A stretch of 9,896 bases of DNA from Methanosarcinales archaeon. GTDB taxonomy: Archaea; Halobacteriota; Methanosarcinia; Methanosarcinales; Methanogasteraceae. The notes beneath the pieces were generated by a model, which was not told the DNA's origin, did no database searches, and saw nothing but the letters and a program-made list of their open reading frames with translations. The position numbers and the translations under genes are program-made. Below, one piece after another: positions 1 through 6,000 of the stretch (position 1 is its first letter; the number at the start of each line of letters is the position of its first letter). Location of the stretch: NCBI GenBank assembly GCA_030672605.1, contig DAOVGE010000055.1, positions 1 through 9,896 on the forward strand, in the 5' to 3' direction.

Positions 1-123
1 CCTGCCCTCTTTCCGAAGCGACCTCACGAATATGTCTGCCGGGATATATGTTCTGAGATGCCCTATATGCGCCGGACCGTTCGCATAAGGGAGCCCGCAT
101 GTGACAAGTGTTCTTTTCTGCAT
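1..123 (-). CDS. metG: Methionyl-tRNA synthetase, N-terminal fragment (runs off left edge)
   Basis: Read on the minus strand from an ATG at 123, 41 uninterrupted codons run to the window edge. The peptide carries a class I aminoacyl-tRNA synthetase signature at residues 8-23: T-C-G-L-P-Y-A-N-G-P, then the HIGH motif at residues 19-22. The following segment, with Y-I-P-A-D-I-F and then R-K-E-G, matches the usual archaeal MetRS N-terminus. The enzyme attaches methionine to tRNA-Met in the cytoplasm; the HIGH motif binds ATP. The rest of the gene (normally more than 500 codons, including the KMSKS loop) lies outside the window. The start fits well: the signature usually begins within ten residues of the MetRS start, and a TATA-like box lies about 30 bp upstream. 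The gene is divergent from hef. Confidence 0.9.
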   Translation of the reverse strand, partial: MQKRTLVTCGLPYANGPAHIGHLRTYIPADIFVRSLRKEGR

Positions 124-148
124 CTGGAGTGGTTTTTGGGGGTTGGGT

Positions 149-158
149 GATATATTTC
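149..158 (-). promoter_or_regulatory. TATA box of metG
   Basis: On the minus strand this reads as an AAATATATC-type archaeal TATA element centred about 30 bp upstream of the metG ATG at 123. That spacing would place transcription start a few bases before the ATG, giving a very short leader. No convincing Shine-Dalgarno sequence precedes the ATG, which agrees with this. Confidence 0.5.
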
Positions 159-279
159 TTATGGTTGCGGGGGGCTATCCGGAAACTGCCACAAATCGTC
201 ACTCTCTTTGTAATAGACTTTCAATCGCCACATTGATAATTTTGGAGACTTTTTATTATCTCCTGGAATGGGTTCGGAA

Positions 280-347
280 AACCACAGAGCGCACAGAGGA
301 CACGGAGATAAAAGCAACGCTCTGTGCCCTCCGTGTCCTCTGTGGTT
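280..347. repeat. Inverted repeat A (CACAGAG-unit type)
   Basis: Two 28-bp arms (280-307 and 320-347) face each other across a 12-nt loop; 23 of 28 positions pair. The outermost 10 bp (AACCACAGAG) are perfectly inverted. Each arm is built of 9-nt units ending in CACAGAG or CACGGAG. The order of the two inner units is swapped between the arms, so the arms are not simple copies. It sits between the divergent metG and hef promoters. The rest of the gap (124-541) holds no credible gene; short frames there mostly translate the repeat. Confidence 0.85.
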
Positions 348-500
348 AATCTTCTTTGCCATAACCCAATCAACCCAGAAGAAATTAAAAAGTGTCTAAT
401 TTCAGTCTTCTTTGCAGCCTGCCTCCCATACCTCTCCTGTCACATTAAAAATATCTCCTCCGCAAAACCACCCAATAGTTACAGCGGACTCCCTATCAAA

Positions 501-521
501 CTCGATTGTATTATAATCGAG
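501..521 (+). promoter_or_regulatory. hef promoter: TATA box inside a perfect palindrome
   Basis: CTCGATT (501-507) and AATCGAG (515-521) form a perfect 7-bp inverted repeat with a 7-nt spacer. A TATA-like stretch, TATTATAA (509-516), fills the spacer and enters the right arm. Its centre is about 29 bp before the hef ATG at 542, the normal archaeal distance for a leaderless transcript, and no Shine-Dalgarno is visible before that ATG. The dyad overlapping the TATA box has the geometry of an operator for a dimeric repressor that would block TBP. The palindrome and box are seen; the operator role is inferred. Confidence 0.5.
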
Positions 522-541
522 AACATTATAACACTATTACA

Positions 542-2800
542 ATGACAATGGGCAAGTACATCTCGCATCCGCTGATCAAGAAGGACTTAATCGAGCAGCG
601 TCTATATCAGCTTGCGCTCACCTCCTCTGCGCTCAAAGGAACATGTCTGATCGTGCTGCCCACCGGACTCGGAAAGACGATCGTTGCATTGATGGCGATT
701 GCAGCACGCATAGGTGACATCGGAGGCAAAGCCCTGATCCTCTCGCCAACAAAACCGCTCGTTGAGCAGCACTCGGAATTTTTCAGGCGGGCTCTTGTCG
801 GCTGCACGGTTGCGATGTTTACAGGGAGCGTTCCGTCTGACAAGCGATCAGAGATGTGGAAAGAGTCGCAGGTCATCATCTCAACACCGCAGGTTATCGA
901 GAACGATCTCCGGGCAAGGAGAATCGATCTCAAGAATGTTACACATATCACATTTGACGAGGCTCACCGTGCGGTCGGTAAATACGCGTATGTCTACATC
1001 GCAGAGCGATATTTCAAGGACGCAGAGTCGCCACTGGTTCTTGGAATAACCGCAAGCCCCGGAAGCGAGCCCGAGATGATCGCCGAGGTCTGCGAGAATC
1101 TCCACATCGAGTCCGTCGAGGTGAAGGGCGAGACCGACTCTGATGTGATCCCGTATCTGCATGAGAAGGCGATTGAATGGGTGCGTGTTGATATCCCGCA
1201 GGGAATTGTTGCGATGAACGAGGCGATGGAAATCGTGCTTGCGGATCGGTTTGAGAAGATGGGGGAACTCGGATTTGATGCAACGGTTGAGTCATCGAAG
1301 CGGGAACTACTCGATCTACAGAGCAGATTGCAGGCAGAGATCATCGGAGATAGTAACAGAGAGGCGTTCTCCGCAATCTCGATTCTCGCAGAGATCTTCA
1401 AGATCAAGCATGCAATCGAACTCGGAGAGACGCAAGGGGTTGAGGCGCTCCGGAAGTATTTTGACCGCTTGAATGCGGAGGCACGATCGAAGAGCGGGAG
1501 CAAGGCGGCAAAACGCCTCATAATGGACCGGGAGATGCGCTCCGCAATTGCGATGCTTCCGGCATGCAACGAGGAGCATCCGAAGCTGGATGAGGTGCAA
1601 AGAATCGTTTCCGATCAACTGCGCGGCAACCCTGATTCGAGGGTGATCGTCTTTACCAACTTCCGCGACAGCGCGGAGGTGGTGACAAACGCACTCAAAG
1701 ACGTGGACGGTGTCTCTGCGGTCCGATTCGTTGGGCAGGCGAGCAAATACAAGGACAAAGGATTGACACAGAGAGAGCAGGCAGAGATCATCGGCAAATT
1801 CCGATCAGGCGAGTACAATACGCTGGTAGCGACATCGGTTGCCGAGGAAGGGCTCGATATCCCGTCAACCGACCTTGTTCTATTCTATGAACCGGTGCCT
1901 TCAGAGATACGAACGATTCAGCGGAAGGGAAGGACCGGAAGAAAGCGTGCGGGAAGAATCGTCGTTCTGATCGCCAGGGGGTCGAGGGACGAGGCGTCCT
2001 ATTGGATCAGCGCACGGAAGGAGTCGAAGATGCTGAAGACGATGTCGGCGATGCGTAAATCGGAATCGGTTTCGTCGGTTCCGGGATGGAAACAGAAGCA
2101 AGGACCGGAGCAGGAACAGAAACAAAAGCAACTCGGCGAGTTCTCAGGGGAAGGTCTGGTCGTCTATGCCGATTACAGGGAAGCCAGATCCGGCGTATCT
2201 GATGCCCTCGAGGAGATGGGGGTCGGTGTTGCCATGCAGAGGCTTGAGATCGGGGATTATGTGCCAAGCGACAGGGTCGGAATCGAGCGGAAGACGACAG
2301 CCGACTTTCTGACGTCGCTCATCGACAGGCGGCGTGAACTCTTCGGGCAGATCGCAGACCTCGCACGGACGTTTGAGAGACCGCTTCTGATAATTGAGGG
2401 ACGTGACCTCTATGGGCAGAGGCAGATTCATCCGAATGCGGTGCGTGGTGCGCTCGCAACGATTGCAATCGACTTTGGCGTGCCCATCATCATGAGCGGG
2501 GATGACCGCGAGACCGCTGCGATGATTGCGGCAATCGCCAGAAGGGAGCAGCAGGACAATAAGCGTGAGGTTGCACTGCACGGCACACGGTCGGCGATGA
2601 TGCTTCCGGAGCAACAGGAGTACGTCGTATCCGCAATCTCGAATATCGGACCTGTTGTTGCGAGGAATCTGCTCAAGCATTTCGGGACGGTCGCGGCGGT
2701 GATGAGCGCGAGCCGAGAGGAGCTCCTGGAGGTGGAACTGGTCGGACCGAAGACTGCGGACCGGATACGAGAGGTCGTCGGAGGGGAGTATAAAGGGTGA
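542..2800 (+). CDS. hef: Hef helicase-nuclease (XPF/FANCM family)
   Basis: 752 aa, full length for the family. Hef acts at stalled or damaged replication forks: a superfamily 2 helicase remodels branched DNA and an XPF-type nuclease cuts it. Helicase motifs seen: Walker A L-P-T-G-L-G-K-T (39-46), DEAH box (139-142), T-A-S-P-G (motif III) and Q-R-K-G-R-T-G-R (motif VI, 460-467). A Gln/Lys-rich, probably disordered linker follows (about 515-535), ending in the PCNA-binding-like sequence Q528-K-Q-L-G-E-F534. The ERCC4 nuclease signature E-R-K-T-T-A-D is at 582-588. Tandem helix-hairpin-helix repeats lie at about 690-750. All key residues are present, so both activities are expected. The ATG at 542 (or 548) is chosen over a TTG at 506 because 506 lies inside the promoter palindrome. 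It is divergent from metG and convergent with uppS. Confidence 0.96.
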   Translation: MTMGKYISHPLIKKDLIEQRLYQLALTSSALKGTCLIVLPTGLGKTIVALMAIAARIGDIGGKALILSPTKPLVEQHSEFFRRALVGCTVAMFTGSVPSDKRSEMWKESQVIISTPQVIENDLRARRIDLKNVTHITFDEAHRAVGKYAYVYIAERYFKDAESPLVLGITASPGSEPEMIAEVCENLHIESVEVKGETDSDVIPYLHEKAIEWVRVDIPQGIVAMNEAMEIVLADRFEKMGELGFDATVESSKRELLDLQSRLQAEIIGDSNREAFSAISILAEIFKIKHAIELGETQGVEALRKYFDRLNAEARSKSGSKAAKRLIMDREMRSAIAMLPACNEEHPKLDEVQRIVSDQLRGNPDSRVIVFTNFRDSAEVVTNALKDVDGVSAVRFVGQASKYKDKGLTQREQAEIIGKFRSGEYNTLVATSVAEEGLDIPSTDLVLFYEPVPSEIRTIQRKGRTGRKRAGRIVVLIARGSRDEASYWISARKESKMLKTMSAMRKSESVSSVPGWKQKQGPEQEQKQKQLGEFSGEGLVVYADYREARSGVSDALEEMGVGVAMQRLEIGDYVPSDRVGIERKTTADFLTSLIDRRRELFGQIADLARTFERPLLIIEGRDLYGQRQIHPNAVRGALATIAIDFGVPIIMSGDDRETAAMIAAIARREQQDNKREVALHGTRSAMMLPEQQEYVVSAISNIGPVVARNLLKHFGTVAAVMSASREELLEVELVGPKTADRIREVVGGEYKG

Positions 2801-2820
2801 AGTTAAAAAAACCGTAACTA

Positions 2821-2950
2821 CTCAGGTACCTAAACCACTATCAGGGGACTTCACTATGCAGGGACTGCCCGGGACATGGGGGGGTACTGTAACCAAACAG
2901 GGAATTTAACCGCCGATTAAGAAGGGGTTTTACCCGCCCCCCATCTCAGA
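2821..2950. other. G/C-rich structured intergenic segment of unknown nature
   Basis: Just after hef, a segment of contrasting composition has runs of seven G (within 2875-2887) and six C (within 2931-2947). The ATGGGGGG of the first pairs perfectly with the CCCCCCAT of the second, and AACC/GGTT can pair within the loop. The segment lies in the hef mRNA direction and could be a structured 3' region, an independent small RNA, or the end of a lost mobile element. The only frame starting with ATG across it (2856-2909) encodes 17 residues and resembles nothing I recognise. There is no T-run after the stem, so it is not a classic terminator. Confidence 0.35.
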
Positions 2951-2964
2951 ACGGTACAAGAAAG

Positions 2965-2994
2965 TTTCTGATTCTGATGGATTTTGTGGTTCTC
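2965..2994 (+). repeat. Direct repeat copy 1 (partner at 3228-3258)
   Basis: The core CTGATTCTGATGGATT followed by TGTGGTT recurs at 3228-3258, with two substitutions and one extra C across about 30 bp. A related inverted copy lies at 3404-3425. The two direct copies bracket the 49-aa ORF and its TATA box. Confidence 0.75.
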
Positions 2995-3034
2995 GAAAAG
3001 GCTACTTGTATTAATAGTCATTTTGCCAATCATG

Positions 3035-3042
3035 TTATAAAT
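3035..3042 (+). promoter_or_regulatory. TATA box upstream of the 49-aa ORF
   Basis: TTATAAAT lies about 28 bp before the ATG at 3066, within an AT-rich tract (3033-3056). The spacing predicts transcription starting at or next to the ATG. A second TATA-like string (about 3049-3056) is too close to the ATG to serve it. Confidence 0.45.
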
Positions 3043-3065
3043 TAATAAGTATATACTGCTCCTTC

Positions 3066-3215
3066 ATGAGTCTTCAGGACGCCTATAAACATGAAAATGG
3101 AGATCTCAAACATGCTTTGGTAGTACAACGTGAGGGCTTGCAGAAAAATAAAGTAGCATTTTTGGCAGGTAGACCCCCATATAAAAAGCTTGATAGCGGA
3201 CAGTTATACACATGA
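3066..3215 (+). CDS. Small hypothetical protein, 49 aa
   Basis: An open frame ATG to TGA encodes 49 residues beginning MSLQDAYKHENGDLK and ending KKLDSGQLYT. The composition is that of an ordinary soluble protein: rich in Lys, Leu, Gln, Asp and Glu, with no rare-residue bias, no signal peptide and no membrane segment. I see no known domain or metal-binding motif. Support comes from the well-spaced TATA box and from the frame filling the interval between the two direct repeats. It may be a free-standing small gene, an accessory gene carried by a repeat-bounded element, or the residue of a larger gene. Without homologues its coding status is not certain. Confidence 0.4.
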   Translation: MSLQDAYKHENGDLKHALVVQREGLQKNKVAFLAGRPPYKKLDSGQLYT

Positions 3216-3221
3216 AGAAAG

Positions 3222-3425
3222 TTGAAATTTCCTGATTCTGATGGATTCTGTGGTTTTCAATCTTTGCGCCCTTGCGTCACCCTCGTCTTTCTCGTTCCAC
3301 TGATCTAACGCAAGGTCGCAAAGGTGCAAAGACGCAAAGTTGAGAGAGATACGCCCGCGTTTTTCACATACGCGAGGGAGCTACCGATGGCGACCACCGA
3401 AAGCATCAGAAACAGGAAATTTCAA
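3222..3425. repeat. 204-bp MITE-like element with 22-bp inverted ends, enclosing repeat B
   Basis: The left end (3222-3243, starting TTGAAATTTCCTG) and right end (3404-3425) are inverted copies matching at 21 of 22 positions. Inside is a second inverted repeat of GCAAAG/CTTTGC units: 3261-3278 (TCTTTGCGCCCTTGCGTC) faces 3307-3343, where AACGCAAGG, TCGCAAAGG, TGCAAAGA and CGCAAAG follow in near-tandem. The element encodes nothing. No clear target-site duplication flanks it. The left end overlaps the second copy of the direct repeat that brackets the 49-aa ORF, so the units are combined from shared parts. Non-autonomous transposition is an inference. Confidence 0.65.
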
Positions 3426-3426
3426 T

Positions 3427-3498
3427 ATGTTATTTTTCGGTGACGACTGAGTTTCGGTGAATTGAAATAGGATGTCCTTTCATCGTCACAGAAAACAT
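3427..3498. repeat. Imperfect hairpin abutting the 204-bp element
   Basis: The arm at 3427-3446 (containing TCGGTGACGA) pairs with 3483-3498 (TCGTCACAGAAAACAT) with one mismatch and a small bulge. The loop is about 36 nt and contains a second copy of TTTCGGTGA (3434-3442 and 3452-3460). It lies just past the 3' end of uppS (minus strand), between the convergent ends of hef and uppS, where a transcript-end structure would be plausible. The rest of the gap to 3598 is AT-rich and shows nothing further. Confidence 0.5.
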
Positions 3499-3598
3499 GT
3501 CGTATTGTATAATATATATCTAAATCATGGCTGTGATCCGAATATCAAACGGGAACGGTTAATGGAGGGCTGTGTTGCTTAACCGAACACATATAGAG

Positions 3599-4462
3599 TT
3601 ACCTGCAGATCGCACGCTTAACCTGACCGACGACACCTTCTATCTCGGCATATCCGCACGCTGCAAGCAGATTGAGGGTTCTTCTCGTCGCGCACTCCCG
3701 TTCATGCGCCCGCACCTGATAGACCCGTATTGCACGAAGAAAATCGATCTTCCGGAACTCTGGCCAGAACGGAGCACAGAAGTACGCCGCGCACTCGCTT
3801 CCGCTCGCCTGCCACGGAAGAAAGTTGGAGGTGCGGATATCGCCGCCGGTACGCACGATCAGGTCAACATCTGAGTCAGCGACGCCGTTTGTGTACAGGT
3901 GACGTGAGACGACCGATTCGTCGATGTCACAAGCCCGCAATTTACCAGCCCGGACCTTTCGAGCCATGTCCTGCACCGCGTCAAGAATTTCACGCTGCCC
4001 GCCGTAAGCGACTGCAACGTTGAGACAGAGTCCATCGTAGTCGCGGGTAATATCTTCCACACGTTTTATCGCATCCTGGAGATATGCTGGCAGTAGATGT
4101 GTCTCGCCGATTGCCAGAACCCTCATGCGCCTCTCGTGGGTGCGAGGATCATCTGCGAGTTCGTCGAGTTTTTTGGCGATAACTTCAAATATCTTGTCGC
4201 GTTCGGTTTCGGAGCGTGAGAAGTTCTCGGTCGAGAATGCATAGATCGTTGTCTGCTTTATCCCGAGTTCCCAGCACCACTCAAGGAATTGTTCGGTGGT
4301 CCTGGCGCCATATACATGCCCGTAATACCGCACGATCCGCACACGATCCGCATATCTGCGATTCCCGTCCATAATCACGGCGATGTGGCGCGGCACACCA
4401 TGTTTCGTGATCTCACCAGTCAGCAAACGTTCATATCCCTGGTACAGCATCTCACGAAACAT
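3599..4462 (-). CDS. uppS: Cis-prenyltransferase (undecaprenyl/polyprenyl diphosphate synthase)
   Basis: 287 aa. It condenses isopentenyl diphosphate units in cis onto an allylic primer. In archaea the product feeds the polyprenyl/dolichol-type carrier for protein glycosylation and envelope sugars. Family signatures are complete: I-M-D-G-N-R-R at 30-36 with catalytic Asp32, H49 and G52, A-F-S-T-E-N-F (75-81), V-A-Y-G-G-Q-R-E-I (151-159), D-L-I-V-R-T-G-G (200-207) then S-N-F-L-P-W-Q (212-218), E223, and F-W-P-E-F-R (232-237). There is no signal peptide; the enzyme works at the membrane surface. A GGAGAG Shine-Dalgarno (4473-4478) lies 10 nt before the ATG at 4462, supporting this start over the Met at residue 5. 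The gene is divergent from the 57-aa ORF and convergent with hef. Chain length cannot be read from the sequence. Confidence 0.95.
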   Translation of the reverse strand: MFREMLYQGYERLLTGEITKHGVPRHIAVIMDGNRRYADRVRIVRYYGHVYGARTTEQFLEWCWELGIKQTTIYAFSTENFSRSETERDKIFEVIAKKLDELADDPRTHERRMRVLAIGETHLLPAYLQDAIKRVEDITRDYDGLCLNVAVAYGGQREILDAVQDMARKVRAGKLRACDIDESVVSRHLYTNGVADSDVDLIVRTGGDIRTSNFLPWQASGSECAAYFCAPFWPEFRKIDFLRAIRVYQVRAHERECATRRTLNLLAACGYAEIEGVVGQVKRAICR

Positions 4463-4648
4463 GTTATTTCAACTCTCCAGTATTTGTATCCGCTTCTGTT
4501 GGGGCGGTTCTCATGTCAGACGTCCCGTCCGATCGGTGTTGGGTATTGTAGCTATCTGTTCTGTTGTGTAAATAATGTTTGTCGGCAGTTCCAAACGGAC
4601 GCAAAAGTAGAATACCATTTATGTTAGATAGACGTATGACGTGAGCAG
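4463..4648. promoter_or_regulatory. Divergent promoter region of uppS and the methyltransferase island
   Basis: On the minus strand a TTATTTAC-type box (about 4568-4576) could drive uppS with a leader long enough for its GGAGAG ribosome site. On the plus strand TTTATGTT (4618-4625) lies about 28 bp before the ATG at 4649. No inverted repeat of the kind found in the other large gaps is present. The boxes are weak matches. Confidence 0.35.
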
Positions 4649-4822
4649 ATGAAAATTTACTATTTATCCGAAAGAAAGCACGATTTCGATCAATTGGATG
4701 AAAAATTGAGCATACTTGATACTGAAATAAATTGGGACATCCTGCTTAATCTACGGTTACATAACAATTTCATTGAAAAAATAGACGATTATTACAAAAT
4801 CAAATTGGATAAATTGTTTTGA
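4649..4822 (+). CDS. Small hypothetical protein, 57 aa, upstream of DNA methyltransferase
   Basis: A 57-codon frame starts at ATG 4649 (MKIYYLSERKHDF) and stops at TGA 4820-4822, 14 bp before the methyltransferase ATG, so the two are probably cotranscribed. The protein is rich in Lys, Asp, Leu, Ile and Asn and its DNA is much more AT-rich than hef or nre. It is probably mostly helical. The second half, with L-L-N-L-R-L-H-N-N-F-I-E-K-I-D-D-Y-Y-K-I, resembles the recognition-helix-plus-wing part of winged-helix proteins, where a helix is followed by F-I-E-K and a Y-Y-K strand. That is a weak resemblance by eye only. It could be a small regulator of the methyltransferase or an unrelated passenger. 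Confidence 0.55.
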   Translation: MKIYYLSERKHDFDQLDEKLSILDTEINWDILLNLRLHNNFIEKIDDYYKIKLDKLF

Positions 4823-4836
4823 AAGCGGCGTATAGC

Positions 4837-5724
4837 ATGAGATGCGATATAATTACCGGTGATTGTGAACAATTTCTCAAGGGGACGATATCTGAAAGGT
4901 TTGACCTGACCTTTTTGGATCCTCCATTTAACCAGAACAAGGAGTATTCTATGCACAATGACGATATGCTCGAATTAGAATACTGGAAATGGATGAACAG
5001 GGTCTGCAATTTAATTTTTAAGCACACTTCAGAGGGTGGCGCCATTTATTTTATGCAGCGAGAGAAGAATGCGGAATTTGTATTGCAAACTCTGCGGCAG
5101 ACAGGCTGGACATTCCAAAATCTGGTCATCTGGAAGAAGAAAACGTCTGCGATCCCTTCCCCAAAACGGTTTGGAAAACACCACCAGATAATAGCATTTG
5201 CCACAAAAGGCAAAACGCCGCGGGTTTTCAATAAATTGCGGATTGACCCGCCTCTACTTACAACTGAGAAGCATCGCCGCCCGAACGGCATGTATGTAAC
5301 CGATGTGTGGGATGACATCAGAGAGTTAACATCCGGTTATTTTGCCGGAGATGAGCCGCTCAGATTCGAAAATGGGGAACGCGTGCATAAACAGCAGTCG
5401 CCCGTCAAACTACTCGCCAGAATAATCCTCTCGTCGTCAAACGTCGGCGATATGGTTTTTGACCCCTTTGCCGGCACAGGAACGACACTTGTTGTTGCAA
5501 AGCAATTGCAACGGAACTCTCTTGGAACAGAACTCGATTCCGGCAACACATCGTTTATTGAAGATAGGCTCTCTCGAATAAGAGATAGTGATAATATACA
5601 AAAATGTCGCAACGGTTACATTTTTACTGAAAATTTGGATGATATATTTCCACTTCAAGTACGAACCGGAAAAATAAGGCAAATACAGATACAAAACGGA
5701 CTGGAATCGTACATAACTGCATGA
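4837..5724 (+). CDS. DNA methyltransferase, beta class, probable N6-adenine
   Basis: 295 aa. It transfers a methyl group from S-adenosylmethionine to a base in a specific DNA site. Near the N-terminus I-I-T-G-D-C is followed by the catalytic motif IV D-P-P-F at residues 28-31. The SAM-binding motif F-D-P-F-A-G-T-G-T-T (about 208-217) lies near the C-terminus, preceded by a motif X-like Q-S-P-V-K-L-L-A-R-I-I-L. This order (IV before X and I) defines the beta class. DPPF rather than SPPY/SPPF favours adenine over N4-cytosine. The recognition site cannot be read. The ATG at 4837 gives the usual short lead-in to the GDC motif; a TTG at 4819 would add six residues and overlap the previous stop as TTGA. 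No restriction enzyme is intact nearby. AT-rich codon use compared with the neighbours suggests transfer. Confidence 0.9.
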   Translation: MRCDIITGDCEQFLKGTISERFDLTFLDPPFNQNKEYSMHNDDMLELEYWKWMNRVCNLIFKHTSEGGAIYFMQREKNAEFVLQTLRQTGWTFQNLVIWKKKTSAIPSPKRFGKHHQIIAFATKGKTPRVFNKLRIDPPLLTTEKHRRPNGMYVTDVWDDIRELTSGYFAGDEPLRFENGERVHKQQSPVKLLARIILSSSNVGDMVFDPFAGTGTTLVVAKQLQRNSLGTELDSGNTSFIEDRLSRIRDSDNIQKCRNGYIFTENLDDIFPLQVRTGKIRQIQIQNGLESYITA

Positions 5725-5826
5725 ATGACTTTACTTCACCAATCGTATCATGTACGGAGATTATTGTGCGCATTGCGTGCCAGATCTAAAAATGATGGGC
5801 AGAATGCGTTAGAAAAATTCGTTTAG
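5721..5826 (+). pseudogene. Possible decayed gene start downstream of the methyltransferase
   Basis: An ATG at 5721 overlaps the methyltransferase TGA as ATGA, the classic translational-coupling overlap. It opens a 22-codon frame (MNDFTSPIVSCTEIIVRIAC) closed by TAA at 5787-5789. A second frame, open from ATG 5725, carries on past this point with R-S-K-N-D-G-Q-N-A-L-E-K-F-V until TAG at 5824-5826. Spliced at a frameshift near 5777-5785, the two would form one plausible protein N-terminus. The sequence then gives way to repeat C at 5858. This could be the relic of a restriction endonuclease or other partner gene. It could equally be chance; the frames are short. Confidence 0.3.
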
Positions 5827-5857
5827 ATTCAATGTATGTGTTTAGATGAGGCGAAAA

Positions 5858-5951
5858 AACCACGAGATTTCACGAAATTTCACGAGATTAACACAGAAAT
5901 CTTGTGGAGATGGCTGCGCCGCTGCTTCGCAGACTGTGTAATCTTGTGGTT
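5858..5951. repeat. Inverted repeat C (CACGAGATT-unit type)
   Basis: The left end is AACCACGAGATT (5858-5869), followed by further CACGA and CACGAGATTAACACAG units. The right end, CTGTGTAATCTTGTGGTT (5934-5951), is its imperfect inverse; the outer 12 bp match at 11 positions. The right half shares 25 identical bases with repeat D (5924-5948 against 6999-7023). It ends 49 bp before the taw2 ATG and is open in the taw2 frame, so automated annotation may wrongly extend taw2 through it. Confidence 0.8.
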
Positions 5952-6000
5952 AGCTAAACACGTACGATTCAATCAAAGTCCGACTGAAAACCACCAAACC

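Noticed and set aside
101..362. Short frames on both strands over repeat A and the metG start
   Set aside because: They overlap the metG N-terminus on the opposite strand or merely translate the CACAGAG units; repeat-derived peptides like these are common false genes.
324..541. Plus-strand frame of about 73 codons between repeat A and hef
   Set aside because: It begins within the right arm of repeat A, runs through the hef promoter palindrome, has no conserved features and no promoter of its own.
2821..2950. Known riboswitch or rho-independent terminator
   Set aside because: No riboswitch core that I recognise, no downstream gene on the same strand close enough to control, and no T-run after the stem.
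3440..3475. GTTTCGGTGAATTGAAAT resembles the 3' part of a CRISPR repeat
   Set aside because: It occurs once; no regularly spaced second copy or spacers exist, and no cas gene is in the window. It lies in the loop of a hairpin.
3572..3874. 100-codon plus-strand frame opposite the uppS C-terminus
   Set aside because: It is antisense to conserved cis-prenyltransferase motifs and is a shadow of uppS coding.
5836..6000. In-frame 55-codon N-terminal extension of taw2
   Set aside because: It is the translation of repeat C, absent from the usual 280-residue family architecture; ATG 6001 gives the expected length.
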